Shown here: one piece after another, positions 17,395 through 30,462 of the stretch
How positions within the stretch are numbered: position 1 is the first letter of the stretch
How the letters are laid out: each line of letters starts with the position of its first letter
NCBI RefSeq assembly: GCF_003725415.1
Contig: NZ_RJQC01000004.1
Span: forward strand, 1 to 64,000
DNA from: Absicoccus porci
GTDB lineage: Bacteria; Bacillota_I; Bacilli_A; Erysipelotrichales; Erysipelotrichaceae
DNA length: 64,000 nt
Direction of reading: 5' to 3'
The notes under the pieces: generated by a model
Databases searched by the model: none
Told to the model about the DNA's origin: nothing
Seen by the model: only the letters and a program-made list of their open reading frames with translations
Program-made: the position numbers and the translations under genes

Positions 17395-18563
17395 CATTGC
17401 CTCCAAATTCCTGAAACTGCCAAGCGTTTTCCTGCTTCTTGAATGCGATTGATATCTTCGACCAAAGCCAAACGCACATAGCGCATGCCTTGAGCACCAA
17501 ATGATTGACCAGGTGTCACCACAATACCGGTCTTCTTTAAAAGATCTTTCACAAACGCATTGGAATCTGCATACACATCCGGAATCGGAGCCCACGCAAA
17601 CATGGTGCCTGCTGAGGCAGGAATGGTCCAACCAGCTTGACCAAAATATTTCACCAACGCATTGCGTCGATCTTCATAAGCTTGTCGCGTTGCTTGGATG
17701 GCCTCTTGACAGTGATCTAAGGCTTCGATACCGGCATATTGGACCGGCAAGAAAACACCATAATCCATATTGGATTTTAATTTCCGATACAAACTGACCA
17801 TTTCTTTATTACCAACAACAAAGCCAAGACGAGCGCCTGCTAAACCGAAGGTCTTCGATAAGGAATTCAATTCAATGCCCACATCCATGGCCCCATCGAA
17901 CGATAAGAAACTTTTTCCAACTTTGCCATCGAAGACCAATTCACTATAGGCATTATCATGGATGACCATCAGATCATATTGTTTCGCAAAATCGATCAAT
18001 TCTTCATAAAAAGAATCCGGTGCAATCGCACAAGTTGGATTATTCGGATACGAAATGATCAATAGTTTTGCTTGTTTGGCCACCTCGGGATCGATATCTT
18101 TCAGATCCAACACAAAGTCATTTTCGGCTTTTAAGGGCATATAAGATACCTTGCAAGAGGCAATTTTAGGTCCATCTTGAAAGATTGGATAACAAGGATC
18201 GGGCACCAAGACCAAATCCCCTGGATCACATAATGCCAGACAAATCGTACTCAACGCTTCTTGCGAACCCGATGTACAAATGATTTGATCCGTATCGAGA
18301 TCAACGCCATATCGATTGTGATACCACTTTTGCACCGTGGTCAACATCTCTGGTAATTCACTGATCGCATATTTAAAATTGGCGGGTCGTTGGATTTGCG
18401 TCACCATCTCTTCAACGATAGAATCCACTGGTGGAATATTCGGTGACCCAATCGAAAAATCAATCGTATCTTTCCCGGTTTTTTCGGTATATTCTTGTTT
18501 CATGATCTTCAATTCGGTAAAGATCGACGTACCGAATTCATTCATTTTTTTCGCTTTGTACAT
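17394..18563 (-). CDS. PLP-dependent class I/II aminotransferase
   Basis: A 389-aa fold-type I aminotransferase. IDFSIGSPNIPP is at the N-terminus, CTSGSQEALS binds the cofactor phosphate, and SLSKTFGLAGARLGF carries the PLP lysine; the C-terminus has YVRLALVED (substrate Arg). It resembles the AspC/LL-DAP aminotransferase-like group; the exact donor is not determinable. GGGAG lies seven bases before the ATG. First gene of a minus-strand operon running to 12373, divergent from the ArsR gene. Confidence 0.9.
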   Translation of the reverse strand: MYKAKKMNEFGTSIFTELKIMKQEYTEKTGKDTIDFSIGSPNIPPVDSIVEEMVTQIQRPANFKYAISELPEMLTTVQKWYHNRYGVDLDTDQIICTSGSQEALSTICLALCDPGDLVLVPDPCYPIFQDGPKIASCKVSYMPLKAENDFVLDLKDIDPEVAKQAKLLIISYPNNPTCAIAPDSFYEELIDFAKQYDLMVIHDNAYSELVFDGKVGKSFLSFDGAMDVGIELNSLSKTFGLAGARLGFVVGNKEMVSLYRKLKSNMDYGVFLPVQYAGIEALDHCQEAIQATRQAYEDRRNALVKYFGQAGWTIPASAGTMFAWAPIPDVYADSNAFVKDLLKKTGIVVTPGQSFGAQGMRYVRLALVEDINRIQEAGKRLAVSGIWRQ

Positions 18564-18630
18564 ACTACATCTCCCCATTGGTTCTTATTATAACGCAGAT
18601 ACATCGATATCTCTATCTTTGGTACAATCA

Positions 18631-18656
18631 TCTATTTAGATATTTATCTAAATAGA
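18631..18656 (+). promoter_or_regulatory. 26-bp perfect palindromic operator of the ArsR/SdpI pair
   Basis: TCTATTTAGATA-TT-TATCTAAATAGA, with twelve-base arms that are perfect inverses. It directly abuts the -35 hexamer of the arsR promoter, as expected for an autorepressor of the SdpR type. It also lies upstream of the divergent aminotransferase gene. Confidence 0.75.
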
Positions 18657-18658
18657 TA

Positions 18659-18697
18659 TTGACAACCATTCTTTAAGTAACGATAATATATGTAGAT
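18659..18697 (+). promoter_or_regulatory. arsR-sdpI promoter
   Basis: A consensus TTGACA (18659-18664), 17 bases, and GATAAT (18682-18687). The predicted start point is only about four bases before the ATG at 18698, with no Shine-Dalgarno, so the transcript should be almost leaderless. Confidence 0.7.
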
Positions 18698-18979
18698 ATG
18701 TTGAAAACAAACACATTCAAAGCCCTCGCTGATCCGGTCCGAAGAAAAATTTTAGAATTGTTGAAACACGGACCCATGCGTGCAGGGGATATCAGTTCTC
18801 GTTTTGAACTGACTCCGGCAACTGTTTCCTATCATTTGAAAATATTGAAACAAGCCGATCTGATTTTTGAATCCCACGAAAAAAATTTTATCTATTATCA
18901 ATTGAACACATCCGTCTTGGAAGAGCTTTTCCTTTGGATTGCAAATTTAGAAGGAGGTACACATGCTCAAAACAAATAA
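18698..18979 (+). CDS. ArsR/SdpR-family autorepressor
   Basis: A 93-aa winged-helix repressor: FKALADPVRRKILELLKHGPM, then GDISSRFELTPATVSYHLKIL as the recognition helix, and a FIYYQLN wing. It lacks ArsR metal-binding cysteines, matching the SdpR subgroup that pairs with SdpI-like membrane proteins. The downstream sdpI-like gene overlaps its end by 17 bases. A 26-bp palindrome overlaps the promoter region. Confidence 0.9.
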   Translation: MLKTNTFKALADPVRRKILELLKHGPMRAGDISSRFELTPATVSYHLKILKQADLIFESHEKNFIYYQLNTSVLEELFLWIANLEGGTHAQNK

Positions 18980-19595
18980 ACGGACCCTGATCCTGACTAG
19001 CTTGCTGACTTTACTTCCCTTAGGTATCGGCCTCTATGCATGGAATCAACTACCCGATCCTATGGCCACCCATTTTGATATCCATGGTATGGCTAATGGC
19101 TACAGTTCCAAACCCTTTGCGATTTTCTTTCTACCGCTTTTCTTATTGGGCATCCAATGGTTTTGTATTTTCATCACCTTTGCTGATCCCCGGAAACAAA
19201 ATATCAGTTCCAAGATCTTTACGCTCATCCTTTGGATCATTCCCATCATTTCCTTGATCACCGGTTTATCGGTATATGCCTATAACTTGGGCTATTCCAT
19301 CCCAATCGAGATCAGCTCGGAAATCCTCATTGGCCTTTTGTTGCTTATCCTAGGAAATTATCTACCCAAGACAAAACAAAACTATACCATTGGGATCAAG
19401 CTTCCATGGACCTTGGATAATGAAGAAAACTGGAATCGGACCCATCGCTTGGCCGGTTTTGTATGGGTCATGGGTGGAATCGTGATTTTGATAAGTGCAC
19501 TACTCCATTTTCATTCCTTCTATTTCCTATTTGCTGTATTGATTCTCACCATAATCATTCCTTGTGTCTATTCGTATTGGCTCTATACCCATTAA
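18963..19595 (+). CDS. SdpI-like (DUF1648) membrane protein
   Basis: A 210-aa protein with about six membrane segments. The N-terminal LPDPMATHFDIHGMANGYSSK is the DUF1648 signature, and the NRTHRLAGFVWVMGG stretch is the SdpI domain motif. In Bacillus SdpI gives immunity to the SdpC toxin and sequesters SdpR; here no toxin gene is nearby, so a sensor or envelope-stress role is as likely. AAGGAGG lies within the end of arsR. Confidence 0.88.
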   Translation: MLKTNKRTLILTSLLTLLPLGIGLYAWNQLPDPMATHFDIHGMANGYSSKPFAIFFLPLFLLGIQWFCIFITFADPRKQNISSKIFTLILWIIPIISLITGLSVYAYNLGYSIPIEISSEILIGLLLLILGNYLPKTKQNYTIGIKLPWTLDNEENWNRTHRLAGFVWVMGGIVILISALLHFHSFYFLFAVLILTIIIPCVYSYWLYTH

Positions 19596-19599
19596 AAAG

Positions 19600-19620
19600 G
19601 TTCCGCTCAAAGACGGAACC

Positions 19621-19622
<2 letters not shown>
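19600..19622. terminator. Bidirectional terminator between sdpI and glpK
   Basis: AAGGTTCCG pairs with CGGAACCTT around an eight-base loop. The minus-strand side has TTTTT after the stem (for glpK); the plus-strand side has a weaker T-rich tail. Confidence 0.8.
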
Positions 19623-21320
<1,698 letters not shown>

Positions 21321-21330
<10 letters not shown>

Positions 21331-22466
21331 TGAGGTGATACTGTATCCGGTACTTGACTATCCTTTGCAAGATAGCTGATTCCCATGCGATACAGATTCA
21401 TTGCTCCGATACGGTCATCATTGGATGTATAACCGCAAGACTTACAGCAAAAGACATGTCTCTTCTTGTCACGGTTGGACTTTTCCGTGTGTCCGCAAAC
21501 AGGACAGGTCTGGCTCGTATAACGAGGATCAACAGTGATTACCGAACTCTCGTTGAGAGCCGCCTTGTACTTTAGCTTCTGCTCCAAATCGTAAAACGAC
21601 CAGGACACAGATACATAACGATCCTTACGACGCACCCTTTCGGTAACGGAACGGATCCCAGACAAGTCTTCCAAGACAAAGAGCGTATGCTTCGGGTTGG
21701 ATTCAACGAGTGCCTTCGATACCTGATGGTTTACATCCTGCATCCAACGGTTTTCTCGCTGACCGATAGCTTTGAGCCTTCGTCTTGCAGAAGGGGTCTG
21801 TCTTTGCTGAAGTTCCTTGCGAAGCTGTTTGTACTTGGCACGCTTTTGCTTAATAGCCTTGCCGCTAACAAAATCAGACTTATGCTTGCTGTCATAGGTT
21901 GCAACAACAAAGTTGATGCCCCTGTCAACGCCGACTACATTACAAACGTCACAATCCAAGGCTTCAAGGATATCTCTGGTAACTGGGATATGCAGAAAAT
22001 ACTTGCCATGTTTTTTCACAAATTTGGCGGTGCCAAAAGAGTAGGTGTCGTGGTCAAAGTATTTTTCCATGCCGTCAGAATAGTATGGCAACTTCACACG
22101 ACCGCTAAGTGTATTTACAGAGAACAAGTTCTGTGTAAGAGAATAGTCTCTATTCCATACAAGGTCGTATTGAGGCTTGGAGAAGTTTGGCTTAATCCAT
22201 TCATGTTGGTTTTCTAAGATGGTTTTGTATCTTGCAATGACCGTCTTAAAAACGGATTGTGCCATCTGGGATTTTAAGCCATAGCGCTTACGGAGATCAT
22301 AATACAATGCCTTATTAAGTGAAAACTGCTTTAAATCATGCGTCTGGAAGATGTAATTTGACACAAAGTTGCACGCACTGCGATACGTGCTCATGGTAGC
22401 ATTCAACATCTCACGCTGTTCGGGTGTGGCTTGGACCTGAATCTTTGCAATAGTAGTGATTTGCAT
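21321..22466 (-). CDS. tnpB: TnpB, RNA-guided endonuclease of IS605 type
   Basis: A 381-aa protein, apparently intact. RuvC residues are D181 (VVGVDRGINF), E266 (FVLEDLSG) and D351 (TSNDDRIGAMNL). The zinc finger uses C321/C324 (CPVC) and C341/C344 (CKSC). The N-terminal helix-turn-helix region and basic middle are present. GGGAG lies eight bases before the ATG at 22466. It is expected to cut DNA using an RNA transcribed from the element's end and so keep the IS in place. Length and catalytic set suggest activity. Confidence 0.93.
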
Positions 22467-22549
22467 CAGTAACATCTCCCTTCATTGTGTTTCACTATAT
22501 ATCTGTATAGCATAGATTTAGTGAATACACAACGGGAGGAACAAAATTT

Positions 22550-22954
22550 ATGCAAAATCGCTACAATCGCAGGAATAGACGCAAATACAATCTTAAAGTG
22601 CATGTCGTACTTGAGACAAAGTATAGGAAAGCGTTGTTGCAGGATGGTATCGATGACTTTGTGAAACGTGCCATAAGCTATCTTGCAGATCAAAACGACT
22701 GGACAATTATCGCTATGGAGACAGACAAAGACCACCTTCACATATTGCTGGAATACGATGCCACAGAACGCTTCTGCGACATCATCAGCATCATCAAACA
22801 GAGAACAACACGATGGCTCTGGATACGCTACAGAAATATATTAACTAAACAATACTGGAAGAAACACATTTTCTGGTCAGATGGATACTTTGCCTGTAGT
22901 GTTGGAGAAGTATCATCGGCAACCATTGAAAAGTATATAGCCGAACAAGGCTAA
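22550..22954 (+). CDS. tnpA: IS200/IS605 family Y1 transposase TnpA
   Basis: A 134-aa single-strand transposase. The HUH motif is H62-L-H64 in DKDHLHILLEY, and the catalytic tyrosine is near residue 129 in IEKYIAEQG. Length is slightly short for the family (about 135-155) but both active-site parts are present. GGGAGGA lies about ten bases before the ATG. It would excise and insert the element as single-stranded DNA using the subterminal hairpins. Confidence 0.93.
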   Translation: MQNRYNRRNRRKYNLKVHVVLETKYRKALLQDGIDDFVKRAISYLADQNDWTIIAMETDKDHLHILLEYDATERFCDIISIIKQRTTRWLWIRYRNILTKQYWKKHIFWSDGYFACSVGEVSSATIEKYIAEQG

Positions 22955-22966
22955 GAAAGGAGAAAG

Positions 22967-23008
22967 CGGCTCCTCCCACCTGATGAAGCAAGTGGGTTTC
23001 CGCCGCTA
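22967..23008 (+). repeat. Subterminal hairpin of the IS605 element (tnpA side)
   Basis: AGCGGC pairs with GCCGCT, and inside it CCCAC with GTGGG, separated by an unpaired bulge. This is the type of imperfect hairpin recognised by TnpA. The ATG of the following hydrolase is ten bases further. Confidence 0.7.
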
Positions 23009-23017
23009 AATGATTTT

Positions 23018-24995
<1,978 letters not shown>

Positions 24996-25007
24996 GGTCA
25001 GATCCTC

Positions 25008-25787
25008 CTATTCATAGTCATCCAAAATATCCCCCAATGGATCATTGGAAGATGTCGTTTGTTTCGAAGAAAGAAAATGAATCGTCAGAAAAGCAAGGGA
25101 AAAGCCAATCGCAAAAAGAGCTAAAAGCGTAAATTGTTGGATCATTGCGAATACAAAACCTAAAGCAAAGAATGGCCATGCGTCTTTGGTTGCGATCATA
25201 TTGATGACCAAGGCATATCCCACCGCAATCACCAAACTACAACCAATATCCAATCCCATGACTAACCATGTGGGCATACTTTGCATAAATACATACACAG
25301 CTTCATTCGGGATAGCCCACAACAAAATGGCAGGAATCACTACACGCAATCCTTGGAGTCCCAAAGCCATGCGTTGGATGCGATCAATCGCATGAAAATC
25401 AGCCTGATTGGCGGCTTCATCCATACGATGAACCATGCCAACGGCTAGCGTACGAATCAACATGGTCAAAAATAACCCCGCTACAGCCAAGGGAATGGAA
25501 CAAGCAATCGCAATGGCTACGCCATCCATGCCAAAACCACTTTTTACCAATAATATCGAACTGGCAATCGAAGCCAAGGCAGCATCTGGCGCTACGCTTG
25601 CACCAATATTAGCCCATCCCAAAGCCATCATTTGTAAGGTTCCACCTAAGACCAAACAGACTGGTAATTGATTCGTAGCCAACCCAATGAGCGTACAAGC
25701 AATTAACGGTTGATGAAATTGAAATTCATCCAATATACCTTCTACACCAGCTAAAAACGCAATTAATATGATCCATATCCATGTCAT
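25008..25787 (-). CDS. Mannose-family PTS EIIC component
   Basis: A 259-aa polytopic protein. GVEGILDEFQFHQPLIACTLIG and VLGGTLQMMALGWANIGASVAPDAALASI are the EIIC-Man signatures. It forms the membrane translocator with EIID. One base separates it from the upstream EIIAB stop. The hydrophilic C-terminal tail ends DDILDDYE-like. Confidence 0.93.
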   Translation of the reverse strand: MTWIWIILIAFLAGVEGILDEFQFHQPLIACTLIGLATNQLPVCLVLGGTLQMMALGWANIGASVAPDAALASIASSILLVKSGFGMDGVAIAIACSIPLAVAGLFLTMLIRTLAVGMVHRMDEAANQADFHAIDRIQRMALGLQGLRVVIPAILLWAIPNEAVYVFMQSMPTWLVMGLDIGCSLVIAVGYALVINMIATKDAWPFFALGFVFAMIQQFTLLALFAIGFSLAFLTIHFLSSKQTTSSNDPLGDILDDYE

Positions 25788-25788
25788 C

Positions 25789-26769
25789 TTATGCCAACTC
25801 CTTTCGTGCTTGGGCGATTAACGCATCCATATTTCCAGGTGGATCCGATGGTACTTTTCGCACATCAAATTGCACACCCAAAGCTTTTAATTTTTCAAAG
25901 GTACGGACATCCTCCCTATCTAAAGAAATGGCTTGATTTACCGCACACTTTCCTTCTTTATGTGCCATCGAACCAATGTTCAACGTTTTGATATCCACAC
26001 CAGAGGCAATGACCTGTAACGCATCTTGTGGATTTTCAAATAAGACCAAGGCTTGCGTCAGACCAAAACGAGGGTCTTTGGATACTTCTACCAACTTATA
26101 TAAAGGCACCACATTGGCAGGGACACCAGGAGGGGCTGCCTCCATGATTATTTGTTTGCGCAAGGCATCATGGGCAACTGTATCACTAGCCACGATGATT
26201 CGGTTGGGCTTTGTGGTCTTTGTCCAGCCCGTTGCGACTTGACCATGCAACAAACGAGAATCAATACGAGCCAAGACGAAGTGAATGTGTCCATCGCCCA
26301 AAACAGTCCCTTCTGGAATGGGACCTGTTGGTTTGGAGGTTTCAACAACGGCTTGGGTTTCTTTTGGTTGTAAAGATGCAGGACGCGCTTGCACCCCTTC
26401 TTTAGCTGTAGTGATCACATGTGTCGCAATGGCATGGGCAGTCTCAATCGAAAAACGGGACGCCAAAGCCTCAATCAACATAGGAAGATTCATACCGGTC
26501 AAAATCGCCCATGTATCTTCGTGACCATGAATCAAGCCATTGGCCTGATTAAATGGTGTACCACCGAACAGATCACATAAGATCAATACTTGTTCGGGAT
26601 CCTCAAATGTGGCAATCGCAACTTCCATTTTTTTGCGAATATCATCTGGTCCTTCAGTTGGTTGCAGCGTCACAGCAGCTACATTGTCTTGTTGTCCAAA
26701 AATCATTTCGGCGGACATTTTGATTCCTTTCGCAAAATCACCATGGCTCGCAATTAATATTCCTACCAT
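25789..26769 (-). CDS. Mannose-family PTS EIIAB component
   Basis: A 326-aa two-domain protein. EIIA occupies residues 1-~125, with phosphorylated H9 in IASHGDFA. A proline/alanine-rich linker runs to about 155, then EIIB, with phosphorylated H175 in RIDSRLLHGQV. It passes phosphate from HPr to the incoming sugar. First gene of the EIIAB-EIIC-EIID-DUF956 operon. GAGGAGA precedes the ATG. Only 39 bases separate it from the upstream symporter gene, and a terminator fills most of that space. Confidence 0.95.
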   Translation of the reverse strand: MVGILIASHGDFAKGIKMSAEMIFGQQDNVAAVTLQPTEGPDDIRKKMEVAIATFEDPEQVLILCDLFGGTPFNQANGLIHGHEDTWAILTGMNLPMLIEALASRFSIETAHAIATHVITTAKEGVQARPASLQPKETQAVVETSKPTGPIPEGTVLGDGHIHFVLARIDSRLLHGQVATGWTKTTKPNRIIVASDTVAHDALRKQIIMEAAPPGVPANVVPLYKLVEVSKDPRFGLTQALVLFENPQDALQVIASGVDIKTLNIGSMAHKEGKCAVNQAISLDREDVRTFEKLKALGVQFDVRKVPSDPPGNMDALIAQARKELA

Positions 26770-26786
26770 ATCTCTCCTCTTTCCCT

Positions 26787-26808
26787 AAAAAAGCCCTGAT
26801 TTAGGGCT
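26787..26808 (-). terminator. Terminator between the symporter and the PTS operon
   Basis: AGCCCT pairs with AGGGCT around GATTT, with six T after the stem on the minus strand. It ends the symporter unit immediately before the EIIAB gene; read-through or a promoter within the symporter gene must feed the PTS operon. Confidence 0.75.
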
Positions 26809-28095
26809 CTATTCCTTATTAAAAACGGTGGTATCTAATGCCCCATTTTGTTTGGCCACAATAGTCGTACAGACAGCATCTCCTGTAATATTGACGGCGG
26901 TTCGTAACATATCCAAGATACGATCAATTCCCATGATCAAGCCAATACCGGATACGGGTAAACCAACCGAATCAAAGACCATTGCCAATGTGATCAAACC
27001 AACACTTGGTACGCCAGCTGTTCCAACGGAAGCTAAGGTAGCTGTTACGATGACGGTGGCATAATCCGCCGGTGTCAAATGTATTCCAAAGGCTTGAGCA
27101 ACAAAAACCACGGCTACACCTTGCATGATGGATGTACCATCCATATTGATGGTAGCACCTAGAGGAATCGTAAAACTCGAGATTTTGCGAGAAACCCCCA
27201 TTTTCTCTTCCAAGGTATCAATATTTAGTGGAATCGTAGCATTGGACGTGGCGGTACTAAAAGCAAAAGCCTGGACAGGAAAAAATTTCTTCGCAAATTT
27301 AAATGGATTCAAGCCAGTAAACACTTTTAGGAACACCATGTACACAACAAAACACTGTATACCCAGTCCACATACAACCGTGATCATATATTTGAACATA
27401 GGGACCATCGCCGTGAACCCCAATTCACTAAATGTTCGTGCAATTAAACAGAAGACACCAATCGGTGCAATCTTCATGATCATCATGGTCATTTCCATCA
27501 TGATGTCATTACATTGCGTACAAAAATTAGTTACCAATTGCGCTTTTTCCTTTAATTTTGCCAGGATTACTCCTACTAATAGCGCAAATACAATGATTTG
27601 CAACATTTCCCCATTGGCCAAAGAGGCCACCGGATTGGTTGGAATGATATTTAAGATGGTCTCTGTCAACGTCATATCTGTTTTTGTTGAAGCACCATTC
27701 AAAGTTGTTTTGACATTTTCAACCGCACTCATATCCAACCCAATTCCGGGATTGATCAATTTCGCAATTCCCAAAGCAACGGCCACAGCAATCATAGTTG
27801 TTGCCAAATAAAAACAAATTGTACGAATGCCGACATTACCCAATGTCTTTGTATCCCCAATGGCAGCAGCACCACAGATGATTGAAAAGAAAACCAGTGG
27901 TACGACCAACATCTTCATCAAAGAAATGAAACCTTGGCCAATCACATAAAATATGCCTTCTACCATTACATTCTTTATTATCGCAATATCCATGAACCAA
28001 TTATTAATGACTGCACCTACAATTGCCCCACAAATCAAGGCAATAAAGATCATTGTGGTCAAGCCCAATTTTTTCTTTCCCTTATTCCTTGACAT
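26809..28095 (-). CDS. Dicarboxylate/amino acid:cation symporter (DAACS family)
   Basis: A 428-aa transporter of the GltP/SstT family. The reentrant-loop motifs are AFSTATSNATIPLNI (serine-rich HP1 equivalent) and GATINMDGTSIMQG (NMDGT cation site), and HP2 is TAGVPSVGLITL. Eight membrane segments are expected. Substrate is an amino acid such as glutamate, aspartate, serine or cystine, or a C4-dicarboxylate; sequence does not decide. Its start overlaps the SDR gene end by 14 bases. Confidence 0.92.
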   Translation of the reverse strand: MSRNKGKKKLGLTTMIFIALICGAIVGAVINNWFMDIAIIKNVMVEGIFYVIGQGFISLMKMLVVPLVFFSIICGAAAIGDTKTLGNVGIRTICFYLATTMIAVAVALGIAKLINPGIGLDMSAVENVKTTLNGASTKTDMTLTETILNIIPTNPVASLANGEMLQIIVFALLVGVILAKLKEKAQLVTNFCTQCNDIMMEMTMMIMKIAPIGVFCLIARTFSELGFTAMVPMFKYMITVVCGLGIQCFVVYMVFLKVFTGLNPFKFAKKFFPVQAFAFSTATSNATIPLNIDTLEEKMGVSRKISSFTIPLGATINMDGTSIMQGVAVVFVAQAFGIHLTPADYATVIVTATLASVGTAGVPSVGLITLAMVFDSVGLPVSGIGLIMGIDRILDMLRTAVNITGDAVCTTIVAKQNGALDTTVFNKE

Positions 28096-28936
28096 ATCCG
28101 TTCTCCTTCAAATAGGTGTGCAATTCCATTTTCCATTCTGGCATTGCGTACACACCCGTAATGCGCATCATCATGTTATCTAGTAAGGTAAAACGTGGTT
28201 GCTGCGTCTCACCGACTTGGGTATGCACCGCAATATCTGCATAGCCACAAGTGCGCAAAATTTCTCGAGCCCAATCAGCACGAGAACAACCACCTTCACA
28301 ACTGGCATGAAAAATGCCATATTCATCGGATACAACTAATTTTTCAACAAACCCAGCCAGAGCATTGGCCGATGTAGGTGTTGAAAACGCATCAAATGGC
28401 AATTCTACGGATTGTCTTGCTTTTGCAAGATCTAATATCCTATCGACAAAATCTTTGCTGGCTACACCATAGTTCCAAGAACTACGAACAATGACATGTT
28501 TATCTGTCAACGATTCAACCAATTTTTCTCCAGCATACTTGCTTTTTCCATAAATGGTAGTAGGTGTAGGAATATCAAATTCGTTCAATGCATGAGTCCC
28601 TTGTCCACCAAATACATCATCGGTTGATAACTGAATCAATTTCACATCCAATCGACGCGCTGCAATAGCTAAATTTCGTGCTCCCAAAGCATTGACAGTA
28701 TAAGCCATATCGGGATCCTCTTCACATTTGACAGTATCCGTCAAACCTGCACAATTGATGATGACATCTGGCTTTGCCACATTCGCAAAGCGCAAGACTT
28801 CATCTAGATCTTCGACTGGCACATCAGTATCGCTAGTCACCAATCGAAAATCCGTATTGTTGGCATACTCTTTACACAAAGCTTGACCCAATCGGCCTTC
28901 GGCGCCTGTGATCCATATACTTGTTTGATTGATCAT
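28082..28936 (-). CDS. RmlD-like NAD(P)-dependent SDR
   Basis: A 284-aa extended short-chain dehydrogenase of the dTDP-4-dehydrorhamnose reductase type. The nucleotide-binding motif is GAEGRLG (G-x-x-G-x-x-G), LSTDDVFGG follows, and the catalytic pair is in YGKSKYAGE. No other rhamnose-pathway genes are near, so dTDP-rhamnose synthesis is uncertain. It is co-transcribed with the downstream symporter. GAGGAGA precedes the ATG. Confidence 0.87.
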   Translation of the reverse strand: MINQTSIWITGAEGRLGQALCKEYANNTDFRLVTSDTDVPVEDLDEVLRFANVAKPDVIINCAGLTDTVKCEEDPDMAYTVNALGARNLAIAARRLDVKLIQLSTDDVFGGQGTHALNEFDIPTPTTIYGKSKYAGEKLVESLTDKHVIVRSSWNYGVASKDFVDRILDLAKARQSVELPFDAFSTPTSANALAGFVEKLVVSDEYGIFHASCEGGCSRADWAREILRTCGYADIAVHTQVGETQQPRFTLLDNMMMRITGVYAMPEWKMELHTYLKENGYVKE

Positions 28937-29010
28937 GATTCTCTCCTCTTCGTCATTGGTAGTATTTTACCATAAAATTAGAAAGCCAAACTCAATTCCT
29001 AAGTAGAATT

Positions 29011-29040
29011 AAAAAAAATAGTGTAGGAAATCCTACACTA
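29011..29040 (-). terminator. Terminator of the NSS transporter gene
   Basis: TAGTGTAGG pairs with CCTACACTA around AAAT; eight T follow on the minus strand. It overlaps the stop codon of the gene it ends. Confidence 0.85.
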
Positions 29041-30405
29041 CATGTGAATAATGCCAAAAACATCCAAGACCGAACTAATTAAGATAATGGCCACAAAAGG
29101 GATGGCTAGATATTTTAAGATAAATACATAAATTTTCTTGCGTTTGAATTTAGATGTACTTTTCACTTCTGCTATCATCTTCTCAATGGTCACATTTTTC
29201 AAGATCAAAAGACAAATCGCAATCGCGGCAACTGGCATCATGACAGAATTTGTTAAGAAATCAAAGAAATCCAAAAAGTCCATGCCTAAAATATGAATCG
29301 AAGAGAGTGGTCCAAATCCTAGAGAAGACAAGGTTCCCAATACAATCATGATTGCGGCCATCAATAGCGTACTTTTCTTACGATTCCATCCCAATTCGTC
29401 CTCAAATGTGGAGACTGCACTTTCTGCCAATGCAATCGATGAAGTCAAAGCTGCCAATAAAACCAACAAGAAAAACAAGATACCGGCAAAGGTTCCCATC
29501 CCCATAGAGGCAAATACCTTGGGCAAAGTGATAAACATCAAGGAAGGACCCTTACCAAGACTGGCCGCATCCCCACCACTAAAAGCAAATACTGCTGGAA
29601 TGATCATTAAACCAGCCAAGATGGCAATCAACGTATCAAAAATCTCGACTTGCGATGTACTTTTTTCAATATCTACATCCTTTTTCATATATGATCCAAA
29701 TGTGATCAAAATGCCCATCGCTATGGACAAGGAATAAAACATTTGCCCCAAAGCCGTCACGACAGTCATCCATGAGAAATCTTTAAAATTCGGTATTAAA
29801 AAGTATTTTACACCAGCCATGGCACCAGGACGCGTCACAGAATAACCAGCAATGATAAAAGCCAACACAACCAATATAGGCATCATGATCTTAGATACTT
29901 TTTCGATTCCATTTTGTACGCCCATATAAATGATCAGCAATGTCAAAAAAATAAACAATAAAAAGAAAAGTTCTACGGAAATACCATTTTGTATAAAACT
30001 GGTAAAATAGGTATCCGATGCCAATTGTTTAACATGTCCTTGCATATAAGCAAATAAATATTTACAGACCCAGCCACCAATTACACTATAATAGGGTACG
30101 ATCAGCATTGGAATGATGGCATTGATCCATCCGCCAAAACGCAATGAAAAACGATCCCCAAAGTAAGCAAAAGCACCTACTGGACTCTTTTTTGTCATGC
30201 GTCCTAAAGCGGTTTCGGACATGATCATGGTATAACCAAAGGTAGCAACTAAAACAAGATACACCAACAAAAAAATGCCACCGCCATATTTTGCAGCTAG
30301 ATAAGGAAATCGCCAAATATTTCCCAATCCGACAGCAGAACCGGCAGCAGCCATCACAAATCCCAAACGATTTGAAAAACTACTTCGATTCGAATTATCT
30401 TCCAT
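29038..30405 (-). CDS. Sodium-dependent amino acid transporter (NSS/SNF family)
   Basis: A 455-aa transporter of the neurotransmitter:sodium symporter fold (MhsT/LeuT-like). The N-terminus RLGFVMAAAGSAVGLGNIWRFPY is the unwound TM1 with the sodium and substrate sites. YYSVIGGWV and SIAMGILITFGSY are also typical. About 11-12 membrane segments. Probable substrate is an amino acid such as tryptophan or alanine. AAGGAG is 12 bases before the ATG, slightly far. Confidence 0.93.
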   Translation of the reverse strand: MEDNSNRSSFSNRLGFVMAAAGSAVGLGNIWRFPYLAAKYGGGIFLLVYLVLVATFGYTMIMSETALGRMTKKSPVGAFAYFGDRFSLRFGGWINAIIPMLIVPYYSVIGGWVCKYLFAYMQGHVKQLASDTYFTSFIQNGISVELFFLLFIFLTLLIIYMGVQNGIEKVSKIMMPILVVLAFIIAGYSVTRPGAMAGVKYFLIPNFKDFSWMTVVTALGQMFYSLSIAMGILITFGSYMKKDVDIEKSTSQVEIFDTLIAILAGLMIIPAVFAFSGGDAASLGKGPSLMFITLPKVFASMGMGTFAGILFFLLVLLAALTSSIALAESAVSTFEDELGWNRKKSTLLMAAIMIVLGTLSSLGFGPLSSIHILGMDFLDFFDFLTNSVMMPVAAIAICLLILKNVTIEKMIAEVKSTSKFKRKKIYVFILKYLAIPFVAIILISSVLDVFGIIHM

Positions 30406-30462
30406 ATGTTATAAATTCTCCTTTTTCTTTCCAAAGTATAAGTATAACATATTCAATCGTAT

